Source: UBA3537 sp964219345 (GTDB taxonomy: Bacteria; Bacteroidota; Bacteroidia; Flavobacteriales; Flavobacteriaceae). Taken from it: a DNA stretch of 16,459 nucleotides. The notes under the pieces were generated by a model that ran no database searches, was not told the DNA's origin, and saw only the letters and a program-made list of their open reading frames with translations. The position numbers and the translations under genes are program-made. This document shows positions 1 through 7,446 of this stretch, one piece after another (the stretch's first letter is position 1; each line of letters starts with the position of its first letter). Where the stretch lies: assembly GCA_964219345.1 (NCBI GenBank), contig CAXPPN010000029.1:1-16459 (forward strand). The letters run 5' to 3'.

Positions 1-612
1 AAACTACAAACAAAAGATGACACACAACTTTCATATTTAGTCATCAATGGCGAACGAAAAAAGGTAATGCCTTTTAGTTTTACCAATCAATATGGGAAAG
101 TTATCACAAATAATGATTTTGAGGGTAAAGTGTATTTAGTAGAATTTTTCTTTACAACATGTCCAACAATTTGTCCAAAAATGAATCAAAATTTAGTTGA
201 TATTCAAAATACTTTTCCAAAACGCGACGATTTTGGAATTGCCTCTTTTACCATTAATCCAGATTATGACACCGCTGAGGTCTTGAAAAATTATGCAGAT
301 CAATATGGAGTAACCAATCCAAATTGGCATTTTTTAACAGGTCAGCAAGAAGATATTTATAATTTAGCTAATATAGGGTTCAATCTCTATGCCGCAGAAG
401 TTGAAGGCGCAGCAGGAGGTTTTGAGCATTCAGGAAATTTTGCACTTATAGATAAAGAGGGTTATATTCGTTCTAGAACAGATGATTTTGGCAACCCAAA
501 AATATATTATAAAGGAGTCATTAGCGAAAGAAAACAAATAAATGACGAGGGCGAATCTGAAGAAATTTCAGCACTAAAAGAAGATATTTTAAAATTACTT
601 GAAGATGAGTAA
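1..612 (+). CDS. SCO1/SenC-family copper protein, 5' truncated by window edge
   Basis: The frame is open from base 1, so the true start and any signal or membrane anchor lie outside the window; 203 residues are visible. SCO proteins are membrane-anchored, thioredoxin-fold copper chaperones or thiol reductases that help build the CuA site of cytochrome c oxidase on the outer face of the inner membrane. The diagnostic ligands are present: CPTIC (Cys54 and Cys58 of the visible part) and a distal His143 in the motif FEHSGNF. The internal ATG at 67 is not the likely start, because coding sequence continues upstream of it and the beta-strand before the CxxxC needs those residues. The stop codon overlaps the start of the DUF420 gene by 8 bases, which implies translational coupling within an oxidase-assembly operon. 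Family assignment is confident; the specific oxidase served is inferred. Confidence 0.93.
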   Translation, partial: KLQTKDDTQLSYLVINGERKKVMPFSFTNQYGKVITNNDFEGKVYLVEFFFTTCPTICPKMNQNLVDIQNTFPKRDDFGIASFTINPDYDTAEVLKNYADQYGVTNPNWHFLTGQQEDIYNLANIGFNLYAAEVEGAAGGFEHSGNFALIDKEGYIRSRTDDFGNPKIYYKGVISERKQINDEGESEEISALKEDILKLLEDE

Positions 613-1138
613 CACACCAAAACCAATAGAAAAGAAATTTAAATTGTGGATCAATATTGTTTCTATAGCCATTCCGGTTGTAGTTGCATTACTTTTTGGA
701 ATTCGAATTCCAAACGTTGAAGCACTTACATTTTTACCACCTATTTATGCATCTATAAATGGGATTACAGCCGTATTACTACTTGTAGCGCTTTTGGCCA
801 TAAAAAACAAAAAAGTAGCTTTGCACGAAAACTTAATGAAGACCGCAGTGGCGTGTTCGTTAGTTTTTCTTTTAATGTATGTCGCCTACCACATGACAAG
901 TGATCCAACGCCTTTTGGGGGTAAGGGTACTATAAAATACATTTACTATTTTATTTTAATTTCTCATATTGTACTTTCAGTTATAGTAATTCCTTTGGTT
1001 CTTCATAGTTATGTTCGTGCTTATCTGAGTGATTTTGCTGCTCATAAGAAAATTGTAAAATACGCCTATCCAGTTTGGCTTTATGTAGCCATAACAGGAG
1101 TTATTGTTTATCTTATGATTGCTCCTTATTACGTCTAA
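605..1138 (+). CDS. DUF420 family multi-pass membrane protein
   Basis: A 177-residue integral membrane protein of the DUF420 family, often found beside cytochrome oxidase and SCO genes; a role in oxidase maturation is inferred from context. Hydrophobic stretches lie at about residues 18-34, 46-66, 84-97, 113-134 and 154-175. Several histidines sit in or near them (in the motifs YHMTSDPTPFGG, LISHIVLS, VLHSYVRAY and AAHKK), which could be cofactor or metal ligands, though that is not shown by sequence alone. I chose ATG 605 (MSNTPKP) over the TTG two codons upstream at 599, because ATG is the commoner start and lies in the 8-base overlap with the SCO stop. The next gene starts 3 bases after this stop. 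Confidence 0.85.
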   Translation: MSNTPKPIEKKFKLWINIVSIAIPVVVALLFGIRIPNVEALTFLPPIYASINGITAVLLLVALLAIKNKKVALHENLMKTAVACSLVFLLMYVAYHMTSDPTPFGGKGTIKYIYYFILISHIVLSVIVIPLVLHSYVRAYLSDFAAHKKIVKYAYPVWLYVAITGVIVYLMIAPYYV

Positions 1139-1141
1139 GTT

Positions 1142-1363
1142 TTGAAACAAATCTCTACATATTTATTTTTAATTTGTTTTGGTTTTTATACCAATGCTCA
1201 ATGTGCAATGTGTAGAGCCGTATTGGAAAGTGAAGCCGGACAGGCCACAGCAAAAGGTGTAAATGATGGCATTGTTTATCTCATGGTTATACCATACATA
1301 CTTATTGGTGGACTAGCCCTATTTTTATACAGATATATGAGAAAAAATTCTAGTAATTCCTAG
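1142..1363 (+). CDS. Small cysteine-containing membrane protein of oxidase cluster
   Basis: A 73-residue protein with a secretion-type N-terminus (hydrophobic residues about 5-19, ending in a NAQ-like cleavage site), then a CAMC motif just after it (Cys21 and Cys24), a short polar linker, and a transmembrane helix at about 45-64 followed by basic residues. The CxxC would therefore lie in the periplasm, tethered to the membrane. The start must be TTG at 1142, because no upstream ATG exists and a later Met would remove the signal segment. It lies 3 bases downstream of the DUF420 gene, in the same operon as SCO1. I believe similar small proteins recur at this position in flavobacterial genomes, but I cannot verify that here. 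Metal or thiol chemistry in oxidase assembly is inference. Its TAG stop shares a CTAG with the stop of the convergent regulator gene. Confidence 0.8.
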   Translation: MKQISTYLFLICFGFYTNAQCAMCRAVLESEAGQATAKGVNDGIVYLMVIPYILIGGLALFLYRYMRKNSSNS

Positions 1364-1587
1364 AAGTTAAAAAGTTCATTAAATGATATGTTAAGCACGC
1401 TTATGATTCTTTGAAGCGTAAAAACAGTAACATTGCGTTTGCCAGCTTCGATGTTTGAATAACTAGCGAAATCCATACCACATTTTTCGGCCATCGCTTT
1501 TTGAGATAGGTTTCTACTTTTTCGAATTGTTTTAATTCGATTGCTTAATTTTTCAAGTAATAATTCTTTTGCTTTTTGAGAGGCCAT
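1360..1587 (-). CDS. XRE-family helix-turn-helix transcriptional regulator
   Basis: A 75-residue protein consisting almost only of a Cro/C1-type HTH domain (residues about 15-72). The pattern IRKSRNLSQKAMAEKCGMD followed by YSNIEAGKRN is the classic helix-turn-helix with the ExGKR recognition-helix end. There is no sensor, dimerisation or enzymatic domain, so it resembles stand-alone regulators. It is transcribed divergently from the ABC exporter operon, with 214 bases between the starts, and converges on the oxidase cluster with a 4-base overlap: the palindrome CTAG at 1360-1363 provides both stops. Control of the divergent operon or of itself is inferred from position and from inverted repeats in the intergenic region. 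It could instead be an antitoxin-like regulator, but no toxin gene is adjacent. Confidence 0.88.
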   Translation of the reverse strand: MASQKAKELLLEKLSNRIKTIRKSRNLSQKAMAEKCGMDFASYSNIEAGKRNVTVFTLQRIISVLNISFNELFNF

Positions 1588-1594
1588 AAGTAGG

Positions 1595-1685
1595 ATCTGT
1601 TTTTAAATGATAAATTTAGTGTTGGGCACTACAAAAAAGTTGAAATAAATATATATTAAAAAATAAATACAGTGCAAAAACAGAT
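1595..1685. promoter_or_regulatory. Long-range inverted repeat in XRE/ABC divergent region
   Basis: ATCTGTTTTT at 1595-1604 is repeated exactly, inverted, as AAAAACAGAT at 1676-1685, with 71 bases between the arms. One copy sits about 8 bases before the XRE start. The other lies just upstream of the putative -33 element of the exporter operon. Between them is a smaller dyad, TAGTG-TTGGG-CACTA (1617-1631), with a further AGTGC at 1671-1675. This arrangement would suit an XRE repressor acting on both promoters, but AT-rich sequence produces such repeats by chance, and binding is inferred only. Confidence 0.35.
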
Positions 1686-1691
1686 TTATTT

Positions 1692-1721
1692 TTTGAATAA
1701 AATCTTTCGTATTTAGATTTC
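1692..1721 (+). promoter_or_regulatory. Candidate promoter of exporter operon
   Basis: TTTG at 1692-1695, an 18-base spacer, then TAGATTTC at 1714-1721, which matches 7 of 8 positions of the Bacteroidetes -7 consensus TAnnTTTG. This would place the transcript start near 1727 and give a leader of about 75 bases before the ATPase ATG. No other good match was seen closer to the gene. Confidence 0.35.
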
Positions 1722-1801
1722 GTTTTATTTTTCTAAACAAAACTGTAACAAAAGATGAGATATTTCGTCTTACCGATATCACTTAACAAGCAAAAATTAT
1801 C

Positions 1802-2503
1802 ATGTTAAAAATTCAGAAGCTTCACAAATCTTATCCAATAGGAGATTCTAGTCTTCATGTATTAAAAGGGATTGATCTTTCTGTAGAAAAAGGCGAGATG
1901 GTTGCCATAATGGGATCATCGGGCTCTGGAAAATCTACACTCCTCAATATTATTGGAATGCTCGACGAAGCTGATGAAGGAGATTATATTCTTGACGAAG
2001 TTCCTATTAAAAACCTAACGGAAAAGAAAGCAGCGGTATATAGAAATAAATTTTTAGGATTTATTTTTCAATCGTTTAATTTGATTAATTATAAAAATGC
2101 ATTAGAAAACGTTGCTTTGCCGCTGTATTATCAGGGTTTAAAACGCAAAAAGCGTCAAGAAAAAGCCAAGTTTCATTTGAAAAAAGTAGGGCTTTTAGAT
2201 TGGGCGACACACTTACCTAGCGAGTTATCTGGTGGTCAAAAACAGCGTGTTGCTATCGCAAGAGCATTGGCCTCTGAACCAAAACTTCTTTTGGCCGATG
2301 AGCCTACAGGAGCTTTAGATACTACAACCTCATATGATATTATGGCGTTTTTGCAGCAACTTAATGATGAAGGCAAAACCATATTGATTGTCACACACGA
2401 ACAAGATATTGCAAATATGTGTAAGCGTATTGTACGCCTAAAAGATGGTGTGATTATGGAAGACAATGTAGTAAAACAAGTAAGAGCAGAAGCACATGTT
2501 TGA
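1802..2503 (+). CDS. ABC transporter ATPase, MacB/LolD type
   Basis: A 233-residue nucleotide-binding subunit that would sit on the cytoplasmic side and drive the two permeases encoded next. All ATPase motifs are intact: Walker A GSSGSGKS (38-45), Q-loop Gln90, signature LSGGQ (142-146), Walker B LLLADEP with Glu167, and H-loop His199. The length and the sequence LADEPTGALD are typical of the MacB/LolD/FtsE subgroup, which works by mechanotransmission rather than by passing substrate through a membrane channel. The stop codon overlaps the first permease start by 8 bases, so the two are probably translationally coupled. No periplasmic or membrane domain is fused, unlike E. coli MacB, where ATPase and permease are one chain. 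The substrate is unknown. Confidence 0.95.
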   Translation: MLKIQKLHKSYPIGDSSLHVLKGIDLSVEKGEMVAIMGSSGSGKSTLLNIIGMLDEADEGDYILDEVPIKNLTEKKAAVYRNKFLGFIFQSFNLINYKNALENVALPLYYQGLKRKKRQEKAKFHLKKVGLLDWATHLPSELSGGQKQRVAIARALASEPKLLLADEPTGALDTTTSYDIMAFLQQLNDEGKTILIVTHEQDIANMCKRIVRLKDGVIMEDNVVKQVRAEAHV

Positions 2504-3725
2504 TATTGATCTTTGGCGAGAAATATTTCAAAGTATTAACAAAAACCGAACACGAAGTTTACTTTCTGGATTTACGGTTGCATTTGCTATTCTTTTGTTT
2601 ACTATTCTTTTTGGCCTTGCCAATGGGCTTAACAATACGTTTTCAGAAGCTTTTGTGGACGATGCTGCCAATGCCGTCTATATTCGTTCTGGCCGAACGA
2701 CTAAGGCCAATAAAGGTCTTCAAGCGGGGCGCAGGATTCAGTTTAAAAACGAAGATTATGATTATATCAAATCAGATTTTGAACCCAGTATTGAATTTAT
2801 TACTTCAAGAATATATAGAAATGCATCTGCCAGTTACAAAAACGAAAAAAACGATTACTCTTTAAGAGCTGTTCATCCAGACCATCAATACTTAGAGAAA
2901 ACAAAAGTAACACAAGGGCGCTACATTAACCAACGCGATATGAAGGCTCGAATGAAAACAATTGTCATTGGAGATTTGGTGCGCCAAGATTTATTTTTAA
3001 AAGAAGATCCATTAGGCAAATACATTAATTTGAGTGGTATTCCATATCAGGTTGTTGGTGTATTTAAAGATGACGGGGGAGATGATGAAGAGCGCATCAT
3101 TTATATGCCGTTAACAACCGCACAGCTCATCTATGGAAATAACGATTATGTCGATCAAATAAATCTAACTTACAATCCAAAATATGATTACGATCAAGCC
3201 ATTGACTTTAGTTTAGATTTAGAAAAGAAATTGAAAGAGCGTTTTTCTGTAGCCAAAAATGATCAAAGAGCCATTCGAGTTTTCAATATGGCTATGCAAA
3301 ACAAAGGCATCAATCAAATGACTTCTGTATTGGGAATTTTAATTTTGATTATTGGTATGGGGACTCTCATTGCTGGAATTGTTGGAATTAGTAATATTAT
3401 GATTTTTATTGTAAAGGAACGCACCAAAGAAATTGGGATTAGAAAAGCATTGGGGGCATCTCCACGAGCGATCATTTCTATAATTTTGATTGAATCAATA
3501 TTAATTACAACCATTGCCGGATATTTAGGTCTTTTGGCTGGAGTAGGGGTATTAGAATGGGTAGGGCCAAGCCTAAAATCCTACTTTATAACAAACCCAA
3601 GCGTAAGTCAATCGTTAGTGATAGCTGCGACATTTACACTAATTGCGGCAGGAACATTGGCAGGATATGTTCCAGCAAAAAAAGCCTCAAAAATAAAACC
3701 TATTGTAGCATTAAGAGACGATTAG
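2496..3725 (+). CDS. ABC transporter permease, MacB/FtsX family (first)
   Basis: A 409-residue permease with the MacB architecture: a transmembrane helix at about residues 22-44, a large periplasmic domain (about 45-270, MacB_PCD type), and three C-terminal helices at about 277-302, 325-350 and 372-392. The FtsX-domain coupling motif VKERTKEIGIRKALGA (306-321) marks the loop that contacts the ATPase, and the chain ends with the family-typical AKKASKIKPIVALR. It overlaps the ATPase gene by 8 bases and lies 1 base before the second permease. The two permeases are clearly related but differ in sequence throughout, so the transporter is probably a heterodimer. Family is certain; substrate is not. 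Confidence 0.93.
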   Translation: MFDIDLWREIFQSINKNRTRSLLSGFTVAFAILLFTILFGLANGLNNTFSEAFVDDAANAVYIRSGRTTKANKGLQAGRRIQFKNEDYDYIKSDFEPSIEFITSRIYRNASASYKNEKNDYSLRAVHPDHQYLEKTKVTQGRYINQRDMKARMKTIVIGDLVRQDLFLKEDPLGKYINLSGIPYQVVGVFKDDGGDDEERIIYMPLTTAQLIYGNNDYVDQINLTYNPKYDYDQAIDFSLDLEKKLKERFSVAKNDQRAIRVFNMAMQNKGINQMTSVLGILILIIGMGTLIAGIVGISNIMIFIVKERTKEIGIRKALGASPRAIISIILIESILITTIAGYLGLLAGVGVLEWVGPSLKSYFITNPSVSQSLVIAATFTLIAAGTLAGYVPAKKASKIKPIVALRDD

Positions 3726-3726
3726 C

Positions 3727-4971
3727 ATGATAAAATTTTTATTTCAAAGAGATACATGGCAAGAAGTCTACGACAGTGTGACTAAGAACAAATTGCGTAC
3801 TGCAATTACTATGATAGGTGTATGGTGGGGGATTTTACTTTTAATCGCACTTTTAGGTGCTGCACGAGGGATGGAAAACTCTTTTAATCGTCTCTTTGGA
3901 GACTTTGCAACAAATAGTGTTTTTGTTTGGGGGCAAAGTACAAGTATGCCATTCAAGGGGTTTCAGGAGGGAAAACGAGTACGTCTCAAATTGAGTCATG
4001 TCAATAAAATAAAAGACAACGTAGAAGGGGTAGAGTTTGTGGTGCCAAGGAATCGTAATCAAGGCTTAGTGGTTCGGAATTTTCTTTCAGGGACTTATGG
4101 TATTGATGGAGATTATCCCCTTTTAGATGAGGTTCAAAAAAAGAAAATGATGAAAGGTCGTTTTATCAATCAAAATGACATCAATTATAAGAAAAAAGTA
4201 GCTGTAATCTCAGAAGATATATATAAACAACTGTTTGAGAAAGACGAAAATCCAATAGGGGCAAACATACAAATGAACAGTATTAATTTTACGGTCATTG
4301 GTGTTTTTCAAAATGGCAATGTCAACATGGGGCCTAGTAGTGATATTCATATTCCATTTTCAACCTTTCAGCAGCTTTACAATCAAGGAGATAAAATTGG
4401 TTGGATTGTAATTACTGGAAAACCAGAGTATAATATCAAACAAATAGAAGAAGACACTAAATTGTTATTAAGAAATTTAAATAAAATACATCCTCGAGAT
4501 AAAAGAGCATTTGGAAGTTTTAATCTTGGTAAAGAGTTTAAAAAAATCACAGGATTTTTAACGGGGATGCAATTTTTAACATGGTTTGTTGGAATTGCTA
4601 CGCTAATAGCAGGTGTTTTTGCAATTGGAAACATATTGCTTATAACAGTAAAAGAGCGCACTAAGGAAATAGGCGTGCGGCGGGCATTGGGCGCAACCCC
4701 TTTTGAAATTAAACGTCAAATTGTTGTTGAAGCGGTATTTTTAACGATGAGTTCTGGATTATTAGGAATTATTTCAGGAGGGTGGATTTTAATTGTCATA
4801 GATCGTGTATGGGGACAAGGTGACGATGCAACATTAGTAAACGCTTCGGTATCTATATCCGTTATTTTTATGGCCCTAATTATACTGGTCATATTAGGAA
4901 CATTAATTGGTTTGATCCCAGCGTTTAAAGCAACAAGTATTAAACCCATAGAAGCATTAAGAGAAGAATAA
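3727..4971 (+). CDS. ABC transporter permease, MacB/FtsX family (second)
   Basis: A 414-residue partner of the preceding permease with the same layout: helix 1 at about residues 25-46, a periplasmic domain to about 275, then helices at about 284-308, 332-358 and 374-399. The coupling motif VKERTKEIGVRRALGA (308-323) and the ending KATSIKPIEALR are nearly the same as in the first permease, while the periplasmic domains differ much more. This fits gene duplication followed by specialisation into two non-identical subunits. Only one ATPase gene is present, so it presumably serves both. The gene starts 1 base after the first permease and ends 13 bases before the adaptor gene. Confidence 0.93.
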   Translation: MIKFLFQRDTWQEVYDSVTKNKLRTAITMIGVWWGILLLIALLGAARGMENSFNRLFGDFATNSVFVWGQSTSMPFKGFQEGKRVRLKLSHVNKIKDNVEGVEFVVPRNRNQGLVVRNFLSGTYGIDGDYPLLDEVQKKKMMKGRFINQNDINYKKKVAVISEDIYKQLFEKDENPIGANIQMNSINFTVIGVFQNGNVNMGPSSDIHIPFSTFQQLYNQGDKIGWIVITGKPEYNIKQIEEDTKLLLRNLNKIHPRDKRAFGSFNLGKEFKKITGFLTGMQFLTWFVGIATLIAGVFAIGNILLITVKERTKEIGVRRALGATPFEIKRQIVVEAVFLTMSSGLLGIISGGWILIVIDRVWGQGDDATLVNASVSISVIFMALIILVILGTLIGLIPAFKATSIKPIEALREE

Positions 4972-4984
4972 ATAAATTATAAAA

Positions 4985-6112
4985 ATGAATAAAACAGTAA
5001 AAATTATTTTAGGAATTGTATTACTATTACTTTTAGTATTTGTATTAAAATACTTTAAAGATTCTAATACGAAAGAAGTGGTAGATTATAAAACAGAACT
5101 ACCATTTTATACAACTTTGGACACTAAGATTGTGGCTACAGGGAAATTGAACCCCGAAGAAGAAATTGAACTAAAACCTCAAATCTCTGGAATTGTTGAT
5201 AGAATCCTAGTTGAAGAAGGTGATTTGGTTCAAAAAGGCGATTTGATTGCCAAAATTCGAGTCGTTCCAAATGAACAAGCCTTGGTTAGTGCTCAAAGCC
5301 GAATTAAAACAGCAAGACTGTCTTTTAATAATTCAAAAACCCTGTACGATAGAAACAAAGCCCTCTATGACAAAGGAGTGATTTCTAGACAAGATTTTGA
5401 AAATAGCGAACTGAGTTTGAATCAAGCAGAAGAAAATTATAATCAAGCCCAAAACGATTATCAAATCATTAGACAAGGGTCTATTTCTGGAGGGGGCTCT
5501 GCCAACACCAACATTGTTGCTCAAATTTCTGGAACAATATTAGAAATTCCAGTTCGAGAGGGTGATCAAGTCATTGAAAGTAATAATTTTAATGCGGGGA
5601 CAACCATTGCAACTATTGCTGATATGAGCAAGATGATTTTTGAGGGCAAAGTTGATGAGTCGGAAGTAGGAAAACTGGAAGAAGGAAAACAAATTAAGGT
5701 TATTCTTGGTGCCATCAATGAAAAAGAATTTCCAGCAAAACTCACTTTTGTAGCACCAAAAGGAATAGAAGAAGCAGGAGCAGTTCAGTTTGTCATAAAA
5801 GCAGATGTTGAAGTAGAGTCAAGTAATAAAATTCGTGCAGGCTACAGTGCCAATGCAGAAATTGAAGTAGAAAGTAAAGATAGTATCATGGTCATAAAAG
5901 AGGCGCTACTTCAATTTAACAGAATAACAGAAAAACCTTTTGTAGAAATTTTAAACGATAATGGAACATTTAGAAAGAAGAATGTAGAAATTGGAATTTC
6001 TGATGGCATCAATGTTGAAATTACTGATGGTGTTGAAGAAACCGACAAGATTAAAGTTTGGAATAAAGCTTCTGAAGAAAACAATGAAGATGATGAAGAG
6101 GATAATGACTAA
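4985..6112 (+). CDS. Periplasmic adaptor (membrane fusion protein) of tripartite exporter
   Basis: A 375-residue HlyD/MacA/RND-type adaptor that would link the inner-membrane permeases to the TolC-like channel. It has an N-terminal membrane anchor (about 7-23), a first lipoyl half (about 62-92, QISGIVDRILVEEGDLVQKGD), a coiled-coil hairpin (about 95-165, rich in Gln, Asn and Glu, with the conserved turn YDKGVISRQDFE), the second lipoyl half (about 178-210), and beta-barrel and membrane-proximal domains to about 358. The helical hairpin is short, as in many MacA-like adaptors. Unusual is the acidic C-terminal tail, where the last 14 residues (362-375) are nearly all Glu, Asp or Asn. It lies 13 bases after the permease genes and 19 bases before the TolC-like gene. 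Confidence 0.93.
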   Translation: MNKTVKIILGIVLLLLLVFVLKYFKDSNTKEVVDYKTELPFYTTLDTKIVATGKLNPEEEIELKPQISGIVDRILVEEGDLVQKGDLIAKIRVVPNEQALVSAQSRIKTARLSFNNSKTLYDRNKALYDKGVISRQDFENSELSLNQAEENYNQAQNDYQIIRQGSISGGGSANTNIVAQISGTILEIPVREGDQVIESNNFNAGTTIATIADMSKMIFEGKVDESEVGKLEEGKQIKVILGAINEKEFPAKLTFVAPKGIEEAGAVQFVIKADVEVESSNKIRAGYSANAEIEVESKDSIMVIKEALLQFNRITEKPFVEILNDNGTFRKKNVEIGISDGINVEITDGVEETDKIKVWNKASEENNEDDEEDND

Positions 6113-6131
6113 AATTCAAATCAATACAACA

Positions 6132-7445
6132 ATGAAACACCTACTCCTATTGATTTGTACATTTTGTACAATCACAGCAACGGCTCAGAAAAAATGGACT
6201 TTAAAAGCATGTATAGACCATGCTTTGAAGAATAATATTTCTGTAAAGCAAAGCGAAAACTCTTTACTCACTAATGATCAGGATATTATTGCAGCAAAAG
6301 GAAATTTTTTGCCTTCACTTTCAATGAATGGTTCACAACGTTTAAATCTTGGAAATGTTGAGGTTTTTGACGGCAATTTTGTGGATCGAACCTTTCATTC
6401 TACAAACCTTGGAGTCAATGTTTCACAAACAATTTTTAATGGCTTTAGAAATACTAATGTTTACAAACAATCTTTAATAAACAAAGAAGCCAACGAAGAA
6501 GAATACAATCGAATAAAAGACAATGTTGCGCTGAATGTTGTAAACTCTTATTTGAATGTACTATTGAATAAAGAAAATCTAATTATAGCACAAGCACAAT
6601 TTGAATTTTCAGCAGAACAACTCAAACGAGTAAAAGAGCTAGTAGCGGCTGGAACTCAGCCACAAGCAAATGTATTTGATTCTGAAGCTACACTTGCCAA
6701 TGACGAACAACAACTTACAGTAGCTCAAAACAATTACACCTTAGCCCTTTTATCATTATCTCAAACTTTACAAGTTCCTTTTGATGGATTTGATGTAGAA
6801 ATTATTGAACTTGATGCCCCTTCGGAAGCACTTATGTATGAAAATGTTCAGCCTATTTTGGAACATGCTTTCAAAAACAGAAGTGAGATAAAAGTTGCAG
6901 AAAAAAATATTGAATCTGCAGAGTTGGGTAGAGAAATTTCAAAAAGTGGATTCTATCCAACCGTTACCTTTGGATACGGACTCAATACAGGAGCAAATTT
7001 TTCTAACCTTAACAGCTCCAATTCCTTTTTTCAACAGATTAATGATAATAAAGGACATAGTTTTAATGTAAATCTAAATATTCCGATTTTTTCAAGATTT
7101 CAAAATAAAACCAATTTGGCTAAATCCTCTATTCAGATTGAAAACAGAAAACTGGCGTTGGATCAAGCAAAACTAGATTTGGAAAGTAACATTCAAAGGG
7201 CTTTTACAGATGCCAAAGCCGCTTTAAAAACTTATGTTTCTGCTCAAAAATCAGTAGCATCTAGGCAACTTTCTTTTGAAAATGCTCAGGAACGTTACAA
7301 TATTGGCGCACTCAATGCATTTGATTTGGAGCAAAATAGAGTCCAACTTGTAAATGCACAATCTAGTCTTGTAAGGGCAAAATATGATTTTGTTTTTAAA
7401 ACAAAAGTTTTAGATTTTTATCTCGGAAAATCATTAGTATTGTAA
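6132..7445 (+). CDS. TolC-family outer membrane efflux protein
   Basis: A 437-residue outer membrane factor, the exit duct of the tripartite system. The chosen ATG at 6132 gives a clean signal peptide (residues 1-19, ending TATAQ). The frame is open further upstream, and ATG 6105 would overlap the adaptor stop, but that start would bury the signal sequence behind nine extra residues. The mature protein opens with the typical KKWTLKACIDHALKNN and shows the two repeated OEP helical regions: the first half includes a conserved NSYLNVLLNKE segment, and the second ends with RYNIGALNAFDLEQNRVQLVNA. Length is normal for the family. The next gene, tsaB, starts 1 base after this stop. Confidence 0.94.
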   Translation: MKHLLLLICTFCTITATAQKKWTLKACIDHALKNNISVKQSENSLLTNDQDIIAAKGNFLPSLSMNGSQRLNLGNVEVFDGNFVDRTFHSTNLGVNVSQTIFNGFRNTNVYKQSLINKEANEEEYNRIKDNVALNVVNSYLNVLLNKENLIIAQAQFEFSAEQLKRVKELVAAGTQPQANVFDSEATLANDEQQLTVAQNNYTLALLSLSQTLQVPFDGFDVEIIELDAPSEALMYENVQPILEHAFKNRSEIKVAEKNIESAELGREISKSGFYPTVTFGYGLNTGANFSNLNSSNSFFQQINDNKGHSFNVNLNIPIFSRFQNKTNLAKSSIQIENRKLALDQAKLDLESNIQRAFTDAKAALKTYVSAQKSVASRQLSFENAQERYNIGALNAFDLEQNRVQLVNAQSSLVRAKYDFVFKTKVLDFYLGKSLVL

Positions 7446-7446
7446 A

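Noticed and set aside
2500..2865. Alternative-frame ORF within the first permease
   Set aside because: The permease frame carries clear MacB motifs over the same bases. The other frame has no family features and starts at a position explained by the permease.
4383..4661. Minus-strand ORF inside the second permease
   Set aside because: Antisense to conserved FtsX-domain sequence, with no promoter or family match.
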